From the NCBI GenBank assembly GCA_018692315.1, contig JABHKC010000149.1, positions 1 through 64,000 of the forward strand: a stretch of DNA of 64,000 nucleotides. The letters run 5' to 3'. Both the position numbers and the translations under genes were made by a program. Origin of the DNA: Bacteroidota bacterium. GTDB lineage: Bacteria > Bacteroidota > Bacteroidia > Bacteroidales > JABHKC01. Within the stretch, counting starts at the first letter, position 1; every line of letters starts with the position of its first letter. Below, piece after piece: positions 9,651 through 18,984 of the stretch. The notes under the pieces were generated by a model. The model had not been told where the DNA came from. It made no database searches and worked only from the letters and a program-made list of their open reading frames with translations.

Positions 9651-11180
9651 ATAGGCTCTTTAAAAAAAATAATAAAACCCTTCATATTAATTGGAACACC
9701 AATTATATGTTTACTTATTATTATTTTTGCAGATTTAGATCCGGGCAAACCTGAAATTACATACACTTTTGCGATAGCCATTCTTATGGCAGTCTGGTGG
9801 GTTTCCGAAATTATACCAATAGCCGTAACAGCCTTATTGCCAATTGTTTTATTCCCTATTTTTGGAGTTGTTGATGGAAAAACCATTTCAGCAATGTATT
9901 TCAATCATCTTATATTTTTATTCATAGGTGGTTTTATAATGGCATTGGCAATGGAAAAATGGAATTTGCACAAACGAATTGCGACTAAAATCCTGATTTT
10001 CTTTGGAATAAGCCCTGCCAGAATTTTGCTTGGTTTTATGTTAGCCACAGCTTTTCTTTCCATGTGGATGTCGAACACAGCCACAACCATGATGATGGTT
10101 CCTATTGCAATTTCAATAATTTTAAAATTGGAAGAAAGTGTAGGAAAAATAAACCTTCGGAAATATTCAATTGGCTTGCTTCTCGGGATAGCCTATTCGG
10201 CTTCCATTGGAGGAATAGCCACATTAGTAGGGACACCACCAAATTTGTCGTTTGCACGAATTTTCAATATTTTATTTCCGAATGCCCCCGAAATTTCATT
10301 TGCCGACTGGATGATTTTTGCTTTGCCAATAACTATAATTTTGTTTTTTACAGCTTGGTTATTTCTGTATTTAATGCACAAACCAAAAACCAATTGGCAG
10401 GGAATTGATAAAAATTCGTTTCAGGAAGAAAACAAAAAACTTGGAAAGGCAAGCTACGAAGAAAAAATAGTATTTGTTCTTTTTATACTTTTGGCTTTGT
10501 TGTGGATTTTCCGTGCCGATATTAAAATTGGTGATTTTATTTTACAAGGTTGGTCGTCTATTTTTCCGTATCCGAAATATTTGAACGATGGAACCGTAGC
10601 AATTTTCATTTCAATAATTCTTTTTGCAATTCCATCGAAAAATAAAAAAGGAACAAGAATAATGGATTGGGACACTACAAAAAGAATCCCTTGGAATATT
10701 GTACTCTTGTTTGGGGGAGGCTTTGCTTTGGCTAAAGGATTTGTAGAATCAGGCCTTTCGCTTTGGTTTGGCGACCAGCTTTCCGGACTGTCCGATTTTC
10801 ACCCAATGACAATTATTTTTGGAATAGTTTCGATGATGTCCATACTCACCGAATTGACTTCGAACACAGCAACTACCGAAATGTTACTACCTGTAATTGC
10901 CGGGCTTTCAATTTCTACAGAGATAAATCCATTACTTTATATGTTGCCGGTTACTTTGGCTGCATCATTAGCATTTATGCTTCCGGTGGCAACTCCGCCA
11001 AATGCAATAGTTTTCAGTACCGGCCATGTTAAAATAATTGATATGGTAAGAGTAGGAATATTTTTGAATATTCTTGGAATTCTTGTTGCTTCAATTATAA
11101 CTTTTTTCTGGGGAACTTATATTTTTGATATTGATATAAATGTGTTTCCTGAGTGGGCAAAAGTTACTGCATCTCATTGA
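9651..11180 (+). CDS. DASS/SLC13-type sodium:dicarboxylate (anion) symporter
   Basis: Polytopic inner-membrane carrier importing di- or tricarboxylates with sodium. The two SNTxT-type signatures are present (SMWMSNTATTMMMVP and ELTSNTATTEMLLP), as is the family N-terminal segment PIAVTALLPIVLFP. The first ATG in frame (9786) would drop the first membrane helix: in-frame codons from 9651 encode a family-like start (LKKIIKPF ... ADLDPGKPE). Between the in-frame TAA at 9645 and 9786 there is no ATG, GTG or TTG, so translation may start at ATA/ATT or a small error or mutation hides the start. The conservative CDS is 9786-11180 (464 aa). Confidence 0.88.
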   Translation: MGSLKKIIKPFILIGTPIICLLIIIFADLDPGKPEITYTFAIAILMAVWWVSEIIPIAVTALLPIVLFPIFGVVDGKTISAMYFNHLIFLFIGGFIMALAMEKWNLHKRIATKILIFFGISPARILLGFMLATAFLSMWMSNTATTMMMVPIAISIILKLEESVGKINLRKYSIGLLLGIAYSASIGGIATLVGTPPNLSFARIFNILFPNAPEISFADWMIFALPITIILFFTAWLFLYLMHKPKTNWQGIDKNSFQEENKKLGKASYEEKIVFVLFILLALLWIFRADIKIGDFILQGWSSIFPYPKYLNDGTVAIFISIILFAIPSKNKKGTRIMDWDTTKRIPWNIVLLFGGGFALAKGFVESGLSLWFGDQLSGLSDFHPMTIIFGIVSMMSILTELTSNTATTEMLLPVIAGLSISTEINPLLYMLPVTLAASLAFMLPVATPPNAIVFSTGHVKIIDMVRVGIFLNILGILVASIITFFWGTYIFDIDINVFPEWAKVTASH

Positions 11181-11261
11181 TTTGAATTTTACATATATAT
11201 TCTGTTTGGAATTGAAAATGTATTTCTTTATGAAGGATAAAAATTATATTTTTGATAAAAA

Positions 11262-11486
11262 ATGATTGAAATGGAAACAGTTAGAATTGAAATACTAAAC
11301 CCAAAAGCTAAATCCTTTCTAAAAGAAATGGCAGATTTAGATTTAATAAGGATTAAAAAAGAAAAAGAAAAATCAGAACTTAAGGATTTATTAGAGAAAT
11401 TTCGGATAAATTCTGCTGAAGCACCTTCTCTTGATGAAATTTCAACTGAAGTTGAGATTGTAATAAAAGCCCGTTATGAGAAATAA
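11262..11486 (+). CDS. antitoxin-like small protein, partner of a PIN-domain toxin
   Basis: 74 residues, highly charged and helical (ILNPKAKSFLKEMADLDLIRIKK ... APSLDEISTEVE). This is the form of small Bacteroidota antitoxins found directly in front of PIN-family toxins of type II systems. The initial MIE may be leader sequence, with METVRIE the likely start (11271). It overlaps the ATG of the downstream PIN gene by 11 bp, the usual antitoxin-toxin coupling. The reading frame is intact while the toxin is broken. Confidence 0.7.
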   Translation: MIEMETVRIEILNPKAKSFLKEMADLDLIRIKKEKEKSELKDLLEKFRINSAEAPSLDEISTEVEIVIKARYEK

Positions 11487-11884
11487 GAAAGTCATTTTAG
11501 ATACTAATCTTTAGATAAGTTTTCTAATATCAAAACGACTTGACACTATTGATGACTTACTACTTATGGGTGAGATTAAGTTAATTTTCTCAATTGAATT
11601 AATCAAAGAATTTTTAACTGTTGCACAAAGACCCAAATTTGAAAAATATTTCTCTAATGATAATATAGACAGCCTTTTGCAATTGTTTAACAAATATGGT
11701 GAACTAATTGAGCTAACATCAAATATTGACATTTGCAGAGAAAAAAGATAATTTTTTACTAAACCTTGCAGTGGATAGTAAAGCAAATTATTTGATCACA
11801 GGGGATGATGACCTGCTGGTAATTAAGGAAATAAAAAAAATAAAAATTCTGAAATGGGCAGAATTATTTGAAGAATTATCATAA
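11476..11884 (+). pseudogene. PIN-domain ribonuclease toxin, inactivated twice
   Basis: Starting at ATG 11476 the frame reads MRNKKVILDTNL, then TAG (11512-11514) where the family has Trp (DTNLWISFL), then continues ISFLISKRLDTIDDLLLMGE ... TSNIDICRE to a run of six A near 11740. There the frame must shift by one base to read KDNFLLNLAVDSKANYLITGDDDLL ... ELFEELS and the final TAA at 11884. The DTN start motif and the TGDDDLL acidic motif identify a PIN nuclease. One nonsense change plus one homopolymer insertion explain both breaks. Confidence 0.8.
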
Positions 11885-12022
11885 TCAAGTTTCACAGTTA
11901 TTATTTTTTATATTCATTAAATATTAAGAGAACTTCTAAAATAGTAAAGTTCAAGGCGTAAGAAATTTATATTTTTAGAAGCTTCCTTAAATAACTATGT
12001 GCCAATACAAAGCATGATAAAA

Positions 12023-14845
12023 TTATTTCAAACGGACTATTTTTCCCGTTTTCACAAAATTATCTGATTCAATTTCATAAAAATATAATCCGGTTTTTGT
12101 CTCGTTTCCAAAATTGTCGTTTCCGTCCCATTCAATAATTTGGCTCGCTGTATTCAAATTTTCTGCATGGATAATTCTAATTTGCTGACCTAAATTATTA
12201 TAAATGGTAAGTTTTACTTTATTCGATTTAATATTATTAAACTGGAAATACACTTCATCTGAGGAAGGATTTGGGAAAACTTCAATTTCATTCGCTTCAA
12301 AATTTTCATCATCGGGTTCAACAATTTCAGTTTGAAGCGATGGTTCATCAAATCGTTTTGTAGTATACAATTTATACTCGCCGGCATCTAATGAAAGAGT
12401 AGCATTTACATCGCTAACATTGATTGAATCGCCTGCAAAAAAATCGTACCACCAACCTGTATGCTGAAAGTTTGGATCGATAGTTCCCGCCGCTACATCA
12501 AAATTTCCGATTACGGTTACATTCATATCTGCATGATTGATGTTGATTCTTTTCATAGCCCAATTTCCTGCAGACATTGAAAAATCTGTGCTTTTGAATG
12601 CTGGTTCGTTTTTCTTCAAATCTATCAAAGCTTTATAAACACTAAAAAGTTTGTTTCTTTTTTCATTATAAAAATAGCCCCACTCAACAGGTTTTTCGTG
12701 AGTTCTGTATTCGTTGCCACCAATTGTTCCCGGATAATTTATATGATAGTCGTAGCCCAGTTCGCCAAATTGCCATATCATTTTAGGTCCCGGAATTGTG
12801 AAAAAGAAAGTTGCTACCAATTCCATTCTCGCCAGAGCAGTGTTAAGTGTCTGAATATCGTACCCACCGGCAGAATTTCCATATTCCAGATTTTTTGCCA
12901 TAATTCTTTCTTCATCGTGGCTTTCCATATAAGAAATCAGATTTGGCTGACTCCATCCTCTTGATTGGTAGGAAGCCCAATTAATATCTGATGTACTGTT
13001 CCAACCCATTGCGGCTTCTGCATAATTGTAATTCACGTTTCCCCAAAGAAGCATACCGTATTCTGCAAGCTCCTGTTCTTCACTATTGTCTGCGAAATGC
13101 TCAAGAATTACATAAGAATTTGGATTTTCTGCCCACATAGCATCAGCGATATTTTTCCACAAACTTACTCGTGAAGCATCATATTGACCCCAGGCAGCAG
13201 TATTTCCAAGAGTATTATTTTGTGTAAATCCTTTCGAGAGGTCGAATCTGTAACCATCAATTTTATAATCGTTCATCCAATATTTTATGACTCTATCAAC
13301 AAATTGTTTTGTGGCTTCACTTTCGTGATTGAAATCGTAACCTACATTGAAATCGTGCATTGCAGTCTGGTTATACCAGGGATTGTTGGCAGCAGGCTGA
13401 TTATTCACAGCATCCCAGTACATTCTAACCAAAGGTGATTGACCGAAAGAGTGATTCAGAGCTATGTCCATAATCACAGCAATACCGTTTTCGTGAGCTA
13501 TGTCAATAAACTCTTTGAATTTGTTTTTTGTTCCGTAATATTTGTCGAAAGCGAAATAATAGCAAGGATTGTATCCCCAACTATTGTTGCCCTCAAATTC
13601 GTTTACCGGCATAAGTTCAATTGCATTTACTCCAAGGGTTTTTAAGTATCCTAAAGTGTCAATCACGGCTTGCATGTTTCTGTCTTCAACAAAATCGCGT
13701 ACCAAAAGTTCGTAAATTACCAAATCAGTATTTGCAGGTCCTTGAAAATTTGCAATGTTCCACTGATACTCGTCTTGTGCAGTTTGGAAAATAGTTGCAA
13801 TTCCGCTTACATTTTCTTCGGGATATTCAATCAGGTTGGGGTATGTCGAACTTTCAATATAATGATCGTTCCATGGATCAGAAATTTTATCGGCATAAGT
13901 GTCGCCAACTGTCAAATCGCCATCGATAAAATATTGATAAATATATTCCTTGCCGGCAATAAGGTTGTTTAATTGCACCCAATACCTATTATTATCTGTA
14001 GTTTTTTTCATATAGTTTTCGTCTCCAACTTCCCAATTACTGAAATCGCCAATTGCAAAAACATAATCTTTTTCGGGTGCATAAAGGCATAAAATTACCG
14101 TATTATCATCAATGTAATTTATTCCGTCTTCAATTCCTACCGGAAGATTTTCAACAACCACAGCAGGCCTTACGAAATAATAAAACGAATCTACAACAGA
14201 ATTTCCGCCGGCATAAGCAAAAATCTTAGCTCTGAATTTGCCATAGTCGTTTGCATTTATTGTATATAATAATTCGTCTCCGATAGCACTTGTTGTCCAA
14301 ATATTGTTTAAAAATAAAGCAAGAGAATCAGAACCCAAACCGGCGGCATTAACTTCTAAAATATCGTTAAGCTCTAAAATTATACCTGGTAACGAAGGTT
14401 CAACAATATTAACATTCAGGCCTATCGCATAAACCTCAATAAAAATATCGGGACTGGTTTGTTGAGAACCATCTTCACTTCTGAAAACAAAACTCATCTC
14501 AGTAATGTCGGCTGATGCAGAGACACCATAAAAATCGCGTATGCTTGGTGTAATTTCAAGTTCGTATAAATCTGTTCCAACATTGGTTAGCATTGGTTGG
14601 TTTGTATTATTTCCCCAAGAACCAATTACGTTTTGCCACTGATTTCCATCTACGGTAACACCGGAATGTGTATAAACATCGCCAGTGTAACCTTCGAGAC
14701 CTGTACCTGTTGCATCTAAATAAATTGTTACCGGATCGTCGGCTGCCGGAAATACAGGATCGGTAGTTACTTGCGAAAAAAGTGAGCTAAGGCTAAAAAC
14801 TAAACTAATAATTAATGTAAGTTTTTTCATTCTAATATTCTCCAT
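12023..14845 (-). CDS. secreted GH13 alpha-amylase-family enzyme with T9SS sorting domain
   Basis: Signal peptide after a probable start at the second Met (14830, MKKLTLIISLVFSL). N-terminal beta-sandwich modules (about 30-230), a CBM48/E-set-like module (about 235-340, FAIGDFSNWEVGD), then a GH13 barrel (about 370-790). The catalytic nucleophile lies in DGYRFDLSKGF (D535), the acid/base in YVILEHFAD (E582), the third acid in MESHDEERIM, and region I is DIALNHSFG. A type A sorting domain closes the protein (about 860-940, VFPNPSSDEVYF). Likely an extracellular glucan hydrolase or branching-type enzyme; exact specificity cannot be read. Monocistronic. Confidence 0.92.
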   Translation of the reverse strand: MENIRMKKLTLIISLVFSLSSLFSQVTTDPVFPAADDPVTIYLDATGTGLEGYTGDVYTHSGVTVDGNQWQNVIGSWGNNTNQPMLTNVGTDLYELEITPSIRDFYGVSASADITEMSFVFRSEDGSQQTSPDIFIEVYAIGLNVNIVEPSLPGIILELNDILEVNAAGLGSDSLALFLNNIWTTSAIGDELLYTINANDYGKFRAKIFAYAGGNSVVDSFYYFVRPAVVVENLPVGIEDGINYIDDNTVILCLYAPEKDYVFAIGDFSNWEVGDENYMKKTTDNNRYWVQLNNLIAGKEYIYQYFIDGDLTVGDTYADKISDPWNDHYIESSTYPNLIEYPEENVSGIATIFQTAQDEYQWNIANFQGPANTDLVIYELLVRDFVEDRNMQAVIDTLGYLKTLGVNAIELMPVNEFEGNNSWGYNPCYYFAFDKYYGTKNKFKEFIDIAHENGIAVIMDIALNHSFGQSPLVRMYWDAVNNQPAANNPWYNQTAMHDFNVGYDFNHESEATKQFVDRVIKYWMNDYKIDGYRFDLSKGFTQNNTLGNTAAWGQYDASRVSLWKNIADAMWAENPNSYVILEHFADNSEEQELAEYGMLLWGNVNYNYAEAAMGWNSTSDINWASYQSRGWSQPNLISYMESHDEERIMAKNLEYGNSAGGYDIQTLNTALARMELVATFFFTIPGPKMIWQFGELGYDYHINYPGTIGGNEYRTHEKPVEWGYFYNEKRNKLFSVYKALIDLKKNEPAFKSTDFSMSAGNWAMKRININHADMNVTVIGNFDVAAGTIDPNFQHTGWWYDFFAGDSINVSDVNATLSLDAGEYKLYTTKRFDEPSLQTEIVEPDDENFEANEIEVFPNPSSDEVYFQFNNIKSNKVKLTIYNNLGQQIRIIHAENLNTASQIIEWDGNDNFGNETKTGLYFYEIESDNFVKTGKIVRLK

Positions 14846-15200
14846 AATTTATATTCGACAAAAATTTCTGTGTAAAAGTATATAATTTATTTGTATGGTT
14901 GATTGCCTTTATTTTTTTGAAATAAATTTGTATCCATTATTTTTTCACAGTCTATTCAGTTGTTTTTCTCTCTGCGTAAATCTGCGAAATCTGCGGGGAA
15001 AAATAATATGCCTCAAATAAAGTTGCAATTTTTCAATTCCCCCTGAATACGCTAATTGTCACTGACTTTTCTATCTGCATTCAACTATGTCATCTGTGGA
15101 AAATATTTTATTTCTCACTACAAACAGTAAATTTCTTTTTCAATTATTAGCTAATTATTAGTTTTGCATATTTAAAATTTTGATTATTAGAAATATAAGT
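14846..15200. other. intergenic region with short degenerate repeat words
   Basis: 355 bp between the diverging GH13 and rimM genes. It holds a tandem run of CTGCG words (about 14969-14999) and a second, decayed run near 15072-15100 (ATCTGCATTCA, GTCATCTGTGG). A TAGTTTTG box at 15159-15166 fits a -7 element for rimM, without a clear -33 partner. No gene was seen. Confidence 0.5.
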
Positions 15201-15719
15201 ATGGATATAAAAGAATATTTTTCTTTTGGTGAAATTACCAAAATTTATGAAAAAGATAATAAAATAATTTTCAGGATATTAGAAGAAGATTTTCATTATA
15301 ATGAGGAAATTGTATTTGTTTTTGTAGAAATTGATGGTGGTTTAGTTCCTTTCGAATTTTTAAATTTTGACATTAGAAACAACAAATCCGGTACTGCAAA
15401 TCTGTACGATATTGATTCAATTGTGCTTTTAAAAAAACTATTAAACTGCAAATTATTTCTGCCAAAGACTAACAAAATTCAGCAAAAAAAAACGGAATTG
15501 ACATCTCATGAAATAATCGGATTCACAGTTATTGATAAAACGGAGGGTATAATTGGGCCAATTGATGACATAATAAAATATCCAAATAATCCGCTTTACA
15601 AGATAATTTATAATGAAAAAGAAATTCTTGTTCCTGCTAACGAAAACATTATTTGTACGATAGATTTCGACAAGAAAGAAGTTGTAGTAAACATTCCAAC
15701 AGGATTGCTTGAATTATAA
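15201..15719 (+). CDS. rimM: ribosome maturation factor RimM
   Basis: Binds free 30S subunits through S19 and helps 16S rRNA 3-prime-domain maturation. Seen: an N-terminal RimM barrel (EYFSFGEITKIYEKDN) and a C-terminal PRC-barrel (EIIGFTVIDKTEGIIGPI ... EILVPANENIICTIDFDKK) ending VNIPTGLLEL, close to the family ending. I use ATG 15201; an earlier TTG at 15180 adds seven unconserved residues. At 172 aa it is of normal size. It is not beside rpsP, trmD or rplS, the usual partners in other phyla. Confidence 0.88.
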   Translation: MDIKEYFSFGEITKIYEKDNKIIFRILEEDFHYNEEIVFVFVEIDGGLVPFEFLNFDIRNNKSGTANLYDIDSIVLLKKLLNCKLFLPKTNKIQQKKTELTSHEIIGFTVIDKTEGIIGPIDDIIKYPNNPLYKIIYNEKEILVPANENIICTIDFDKKEVVVNIPTGLLEL

Positions 15720-15919
15720 ATTTATCGAAAATATAAATTCCTGATTTAAAACCAATAAGTATAATTTGAAACACTGATTAAAGTCATATTTGCCTGTAGT
15801 ATTCTCATATACAGACTTTCATGAGCTATAAAATCTATCAATAGAAAATAAGACAGTTTATTTATAAAAATTATTTATAATTTTGAAAGCTAAAATTTGA
15901 AAAATATAATTAAAATAAT

Positions 15920-17533
15920 ATGCAAAAATTATTAGTATTAGGAGCAGAAGCTATTGCACAAGGAGCAATAGACGGTGGAATGTCCGGAATATATGCTTAT
16001 CCCGGAACTCCATCAACTGAAATTACTGAATATGTTCAAAATAATAAAGAAGCGAAAACAAAAAACATTCGTAGCAAATGGTCGTCAAACGAAAAAACGG
16101 CTATGGAATCAGCCTTAGGAATGTCCTATGCCGGAAAAAGAGCAATGGTTTGCATGAAACACGTTGGACTAAACGTTGCTGCCGATGCTTTCATTAATTC
16201 GGCAATTACAGGTTCTAATGGCGGATTGATAGTTACCGTTGCAGACGATCCTTCAATGCACTCTTCTCAAAATGAGCAAGATTCAAGATTTTATGGAAAG
16301 TTTGCAATGATTCCAATTTTCGAACCATCGAGCCAGCAAGAAGCCTACGATATGGCTTACGAAGGTTTTCAATTTTCTGAAAAACATGGAGTTCCAGTTA
16401 TGATTCGTTTAACAACAAGACTTTCTCATTCGAGAGCCGGAGTTTCCAGAAAAGAGATGTTGAGCGAAAACAACATGAAATTGCCAGAAAATAAAACACA
16501 ATTTGTTCTATTGCCATCCATTGCAAAAAAGAATTATAGAAAATTACTTGGCGATCAGGTTAATTTAGAGAACGATTCTGAAAATTCAATCTATAATAAA
16601 TATTTTGACGGCAAAGACAAAAGTCTCGGAATAATTGCCTGCGGTTTAGCCTTCAATTATTTGATTGAAAATTTTCCGGATGAGCCATGCAATCATCCAA
16701 TATTGAAAATATCTCAATATCCAATACCTCGTAATTTCGTGAATAAAATTTGCGAAGAATGTGACGAAGTTTTGGTACTTGAAGACGGTTATCCTCTTGT
16801 TGAAGAGCTACTTAAAGGATTTCTCGAAAAAGAAAAAATCAAAGGACGACTTGACGGAAGTATTCCTCGCGACGGAGAATTAAATCCGAATATTGTTGCA
16901 AAATCCATTGGGATTTTTGAATCTTATGACGATAAAGTTCCTGAACTTATAGAAAACAGACCACCGGCAATGTGTCAGGGTTGTGGGCATATTGATGCCT
17001 ACAATGCTTTGAATGAGGCTTTAAGTGTTTATGAAACAGGTAGAGTATTCTCCGACATTGGTTGCTATACTCTTGGAGCACTTCCGCCATACAATGCAAT
17101 CAATTCATGTGTTGATATGGGAGCTTCAATAACAATGGCTGTAGGTGCATCCGATGCTGGACTTATTCCTTCTGTATCTGTTATTGGTGACTCTACTTTT
17201 ACACATTCCGGAATAACTGGTCTTTTAGATGCAGTAAACAATAATTCGCCAATAACTGTTTTAATTTCAGATAACTTTACTACTGGAATGACTGGTGGTC
17301 AAGATTCTTCAGCACTCGGGAAAATTGAAGATATTTGCCTCGGCGTTGGTGTTGACCCTAAGCATATTAGAGTTTTTACACCTATAAAAAGGAATCACGA
17401 CGAAATGGTTAGCATCATGAAAGAAGAGCTTGAATATAATGGAGTTTCTGTTATAGTTCCTCGTCGTCAGTGTATTCAAACAATGAGAAATAAAGATCTC
17501 GCTGAACAATTAAAGGAACTAAAATTAAAATAG
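15920..17533 (+). CDS. iorA: indolepyruvate:ferredoxin oxidoreductase, alpha subunit (short form)
   Basis: TPP-dependent oxidative decarboxylation of aryl-2-oxoacids (from Trp, Phe, Tyr) to aryl-acetyl-CoA with reduction of ferredoxin. Seen: the pyrimidine-binding N-terminal domain (AYPGTPSTEITEY, ADDPSMHSSQNEQDSR), the CQGCGHIDA motif (about 353) and the TPP/Mg motif GDSTFTHSG followed by DNFTTGMTGGQ. At 537 aa it stops after the TPP domain and lacks the C-terminal two-cluster ferredoxin domain of classical archaeal IorA. It is followed after 34 bp by iorB. A TAATTTTG box lies at 15878-15885. Confidence 0.92.
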   Translation: MQKLLVLGAEAIAQGAIDGGMSGIYAYPGTPSTEITEYVQNNKEAKTKNIRSKWSSNEKTAMESALGMSYAGKRAMVCMKHVGLNVAADAFINSAITGSNGGLIVTVADDPSMHSSQNEQDSRFYGKFAMIPIFEPSSQQEAYDMAYEGFQFSEKHGVPVMIRLTTRLSHSRAGVSRKEMLSENNMKLPENKTQFVLLPSIAKKNYRKLLGDQVNLENDSENSIYNKYFDGKDKSLGIIACGLAFNYLIENFPDEPCNHPILKISQYPIPRNFVNKICEECDEVLVLEDGYPLVEELLKGFLEKEKIKGRLDGSIPRDGELNPNIVAKSIGIFESYDDKVPELIENRPPAMCQGCGHIDAYNALNEALSVYETGRVFSDIGCYTLGALPPYNAINSCVDMGASITMAVGASDAGLIPSVSVIGDSTFTHSGITGLLDAVNNNSPITVLISDNFTTGMTGGQDSSALGKIEDICLGVGVDPKHIRVFTPIKRNHDEMVSIMKEELEYNGVSVIVPRRQCIQTMRNKDLAEQLKELKLK

Positions 17534-17567
17534 TTTAATTCATTTTATAACAAAAATCAAACAAAAT

Positions 17568-18149
17568 ATGAAAACCGATTTAGTTTTAGCAGGTGTAGGC
17601 GGACAAGGAATTTTATCAATTGCAGCCACAATAGGAATGGCAGCATTAAAAAATGATTTGTATATAAAACAATCAGAAGTACACGGAATGGCACAAAGAG
17701 GCGGAGATGTACAATCACATATGAGAATTTCCAGCAAACCAATTGCTTCAGATTTAATTCCAAAAGGAAAAGCCGATTTGATTCTTTCGGTCGAACCCAT
17801 GGAATCACTTAGATATTTACCGTTTTTAAAACCAGATGGTTGGTTAGTAACAAACACTTGTCCATATGTTAACATTCCCAACTATCCCGAATTGGATGAA
17901 GTTTTAAAGCAAGTCAAAAAAAGAGGAAACTTTATTACAATAGATGCAGACGATATTGCTCTAAAAGCTGGTTCAAAACGTGCTACAAATATTGCAATGC
18001 TTGGGGCAGCTTCTCCTTTTATAGACATGCCTTTCGAAAGTTTAGAGGAAGGTATTCGTCAGATTTTTGCAAAAAAAGGCGATAAAATTATTGATTTGAA
18101 TATTAGCGCTTTACGTGCCGGAAGAGAATTTTCTTTGGAGAATAAATAG
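17568..18149 (+). CDS. iorB: indolepyruvate:ferredoxin oxidoreductase, beta subunit
   Basis: Gamma-domain-type partner of IorA that contributes to CoA and TPP binding. The N-terminus LVLAGVGGQGILSIA is the family hallmark, followed by EVHGMAQRGGDVQSH, and the 193-residue length is normal. It sits 34 bp behind iorA and is clearly the second gene of that operon. The enzyme should work in the cytoplasm during anaerobic amino-acid degradation (family knowledge). Confidence 0.93.
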   Translation: MKTDLVLAGVGGQGILSIAATIGMAALKNDLYIKQSEVHGMAQRGGDVQSHMRISSKPIASDLIPKGKADLILSVEPMESLRYLPFLKPDGWLVTNTCPYVNIPNYPELDEVLKQVKKRGNFITIDADDIALKAGSKRATNIAMLGAASPFIDMPFESLEEGIRQIFAKKGDKIIDLNISALRAGREFSLENK

Positions 18150-18194
18150 AACAAGATTTAGTTTTAGTGCTACATAAAATATTCTTATTTGTAG

Positions 18195-18306
18195 TAGCTT
18201 TTTTGAAAACGTCAATAACAGGACTTTATTTGTTTGAATCTACGAATTCCAATTTATCTGGATTACTGATTTTAAACAAAAAAGGACAAAGTTATTGACG
18301 TTTTTT
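18195..18306. repeat. 14-bp perfect inverted repeat with T-run, terminator or MITE-like
   Basis: AAAACGTCAATAAC at 18206-18219 is exactly complementary to GTTATTGACGTTTT at 18291-18304, which ends in six T. The inner flanks (GGACTTTATTTGTTT and AAACAAAAAAGGAC) are also partly complementary, so a long imperfect hairpin forms. It follows iorB and may terminate it. The rest of the 18150-18532 gap holds the marR promoter. Confidence 0.55.
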
Positions 18307-18453
18307 ATTAGAGATATTTTAATTTTGGTACTGTAAAAGTGCAAGAGAAGAAATTTGTTAAAAAACTAAAATCCTTAAAATCAATTATATTACAGGAAGT
18401 TAATATAATACTAATCAACTTTTTTATTTAAATCATAAAAAAATCAAAAAATA

Positions 18454-18484
18454 TTTGTCATTCAAATTTATTCATTTATCTTTG
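18454..18484 (+). promoter_or_regulatory. promoter of the marR gene
   Basis: TTTG at 18454-18457, a 19-bp spacer, and TATCTTTG at 18477-18484 match the Bacteroidota housekeeping promoter (TTTG - 19 to 21 bp - TAnnTTTG) exactly. The predicted transcription start falls on or next to the palindrome at 18491-18507, about 40 bp ahead of the marR ATG. Confidence 0.75.
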
Positions 18485-18490
18485 TCGTTG

Positions 18491-18507
18491 TAAACAACTA
18501 TTGTTTA
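18491..18507. promoter_or_regulatory. perfect palindromic operator at the marR start site
   Basis: TAAACAA-CTA-TTGTTTA, a 7-3-7 perfect palindrome placed immediately after the -7 box. MarR-family dimers bind palindromes of about this size and usually repress their own gene. A related sequence, GTTGCAAACATATATTGTAT, occurs at 18985-19004 ahead of the next gene. Confidence 0.65.
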
Positions 18508-18532
18508 TGCCAACTTTAGTAAAATTTGGAGA

Positions 18533-18964
18533 ATGGATGATTTTAAGTCGATACATGCAAAAGCATATTTTAATTTATTGAAAACTGGAAGCTGGATAGA
18601 AGATAGAATTAAGAAATCGTTAAAACCTTTTAATCTAACACATGCGCAGCTTAATGCACTTTATATTTTAATGGAAAATTATCCTAAACCAGTATCTGCA
18701 AATGAACTTAAAAAAAGAATTTTAGTTCATAATCCTGATGTTACAAGACTTTTAGATAGGCTTGTAAAAAAAGGTTTTGTTACAAGAGAAACTTGTCTTG
18801 AGAATCGCAGGAAAATTGATATAACTTTAACCGACAGTGGAAGTAAACTATTTATTATGGCAAATCATTCGGCGAAAGAAACTTTAGGAAATTTCTTTGA
18901 AAAAAAAATTACAAAAGACGAAGCTATAGAACTAAGACGAATTTTACACAAATTGAGAGAATAA
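18533..18964 (+). CDS. MarR-family transcriptional regulator
   Basis: 143-residue winged-helix protein: the helix-turn-helix and wing lie at about 38-110 (AQLNALYILMENYPKPVSANELKKR, VTRLLDRLVKKGFVTRE, RRKIDITLTDSG), with flanking helices for dimerisation. Members sense phenolics, oxidants or metabolites. It has its own strong promoter with a palindrome at the start site and is followed 91 bp later by a YceI / CDGSH / methyltransferase operon bearing a similar palindrome-like site. Autoregulation and control of that operon are inferred. Confidence 0.9.
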   Translation: MDDFKSIHAKAYFNLLKTGSWIEDRIKKSLKPFNLTHAQLNALYILMENYPKPVSANELKKRILVHNPDVTRLLDRLVKKGFVTRETCLENRRKIDITLTDSGSKLFIMANHSAKETLGNFFEKKITKDEAIELRRILHKLRE

Positions 18965-18984
18965 AAAATTTTAACTACACTATT

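Noticed and set aside
10064-10408. A 114-codon frame inside the DASS transporter gene
   Set aside because: Out of frame with a gene whose membrane motifs are intact; Cys/His/Asn-rich shadow composition.
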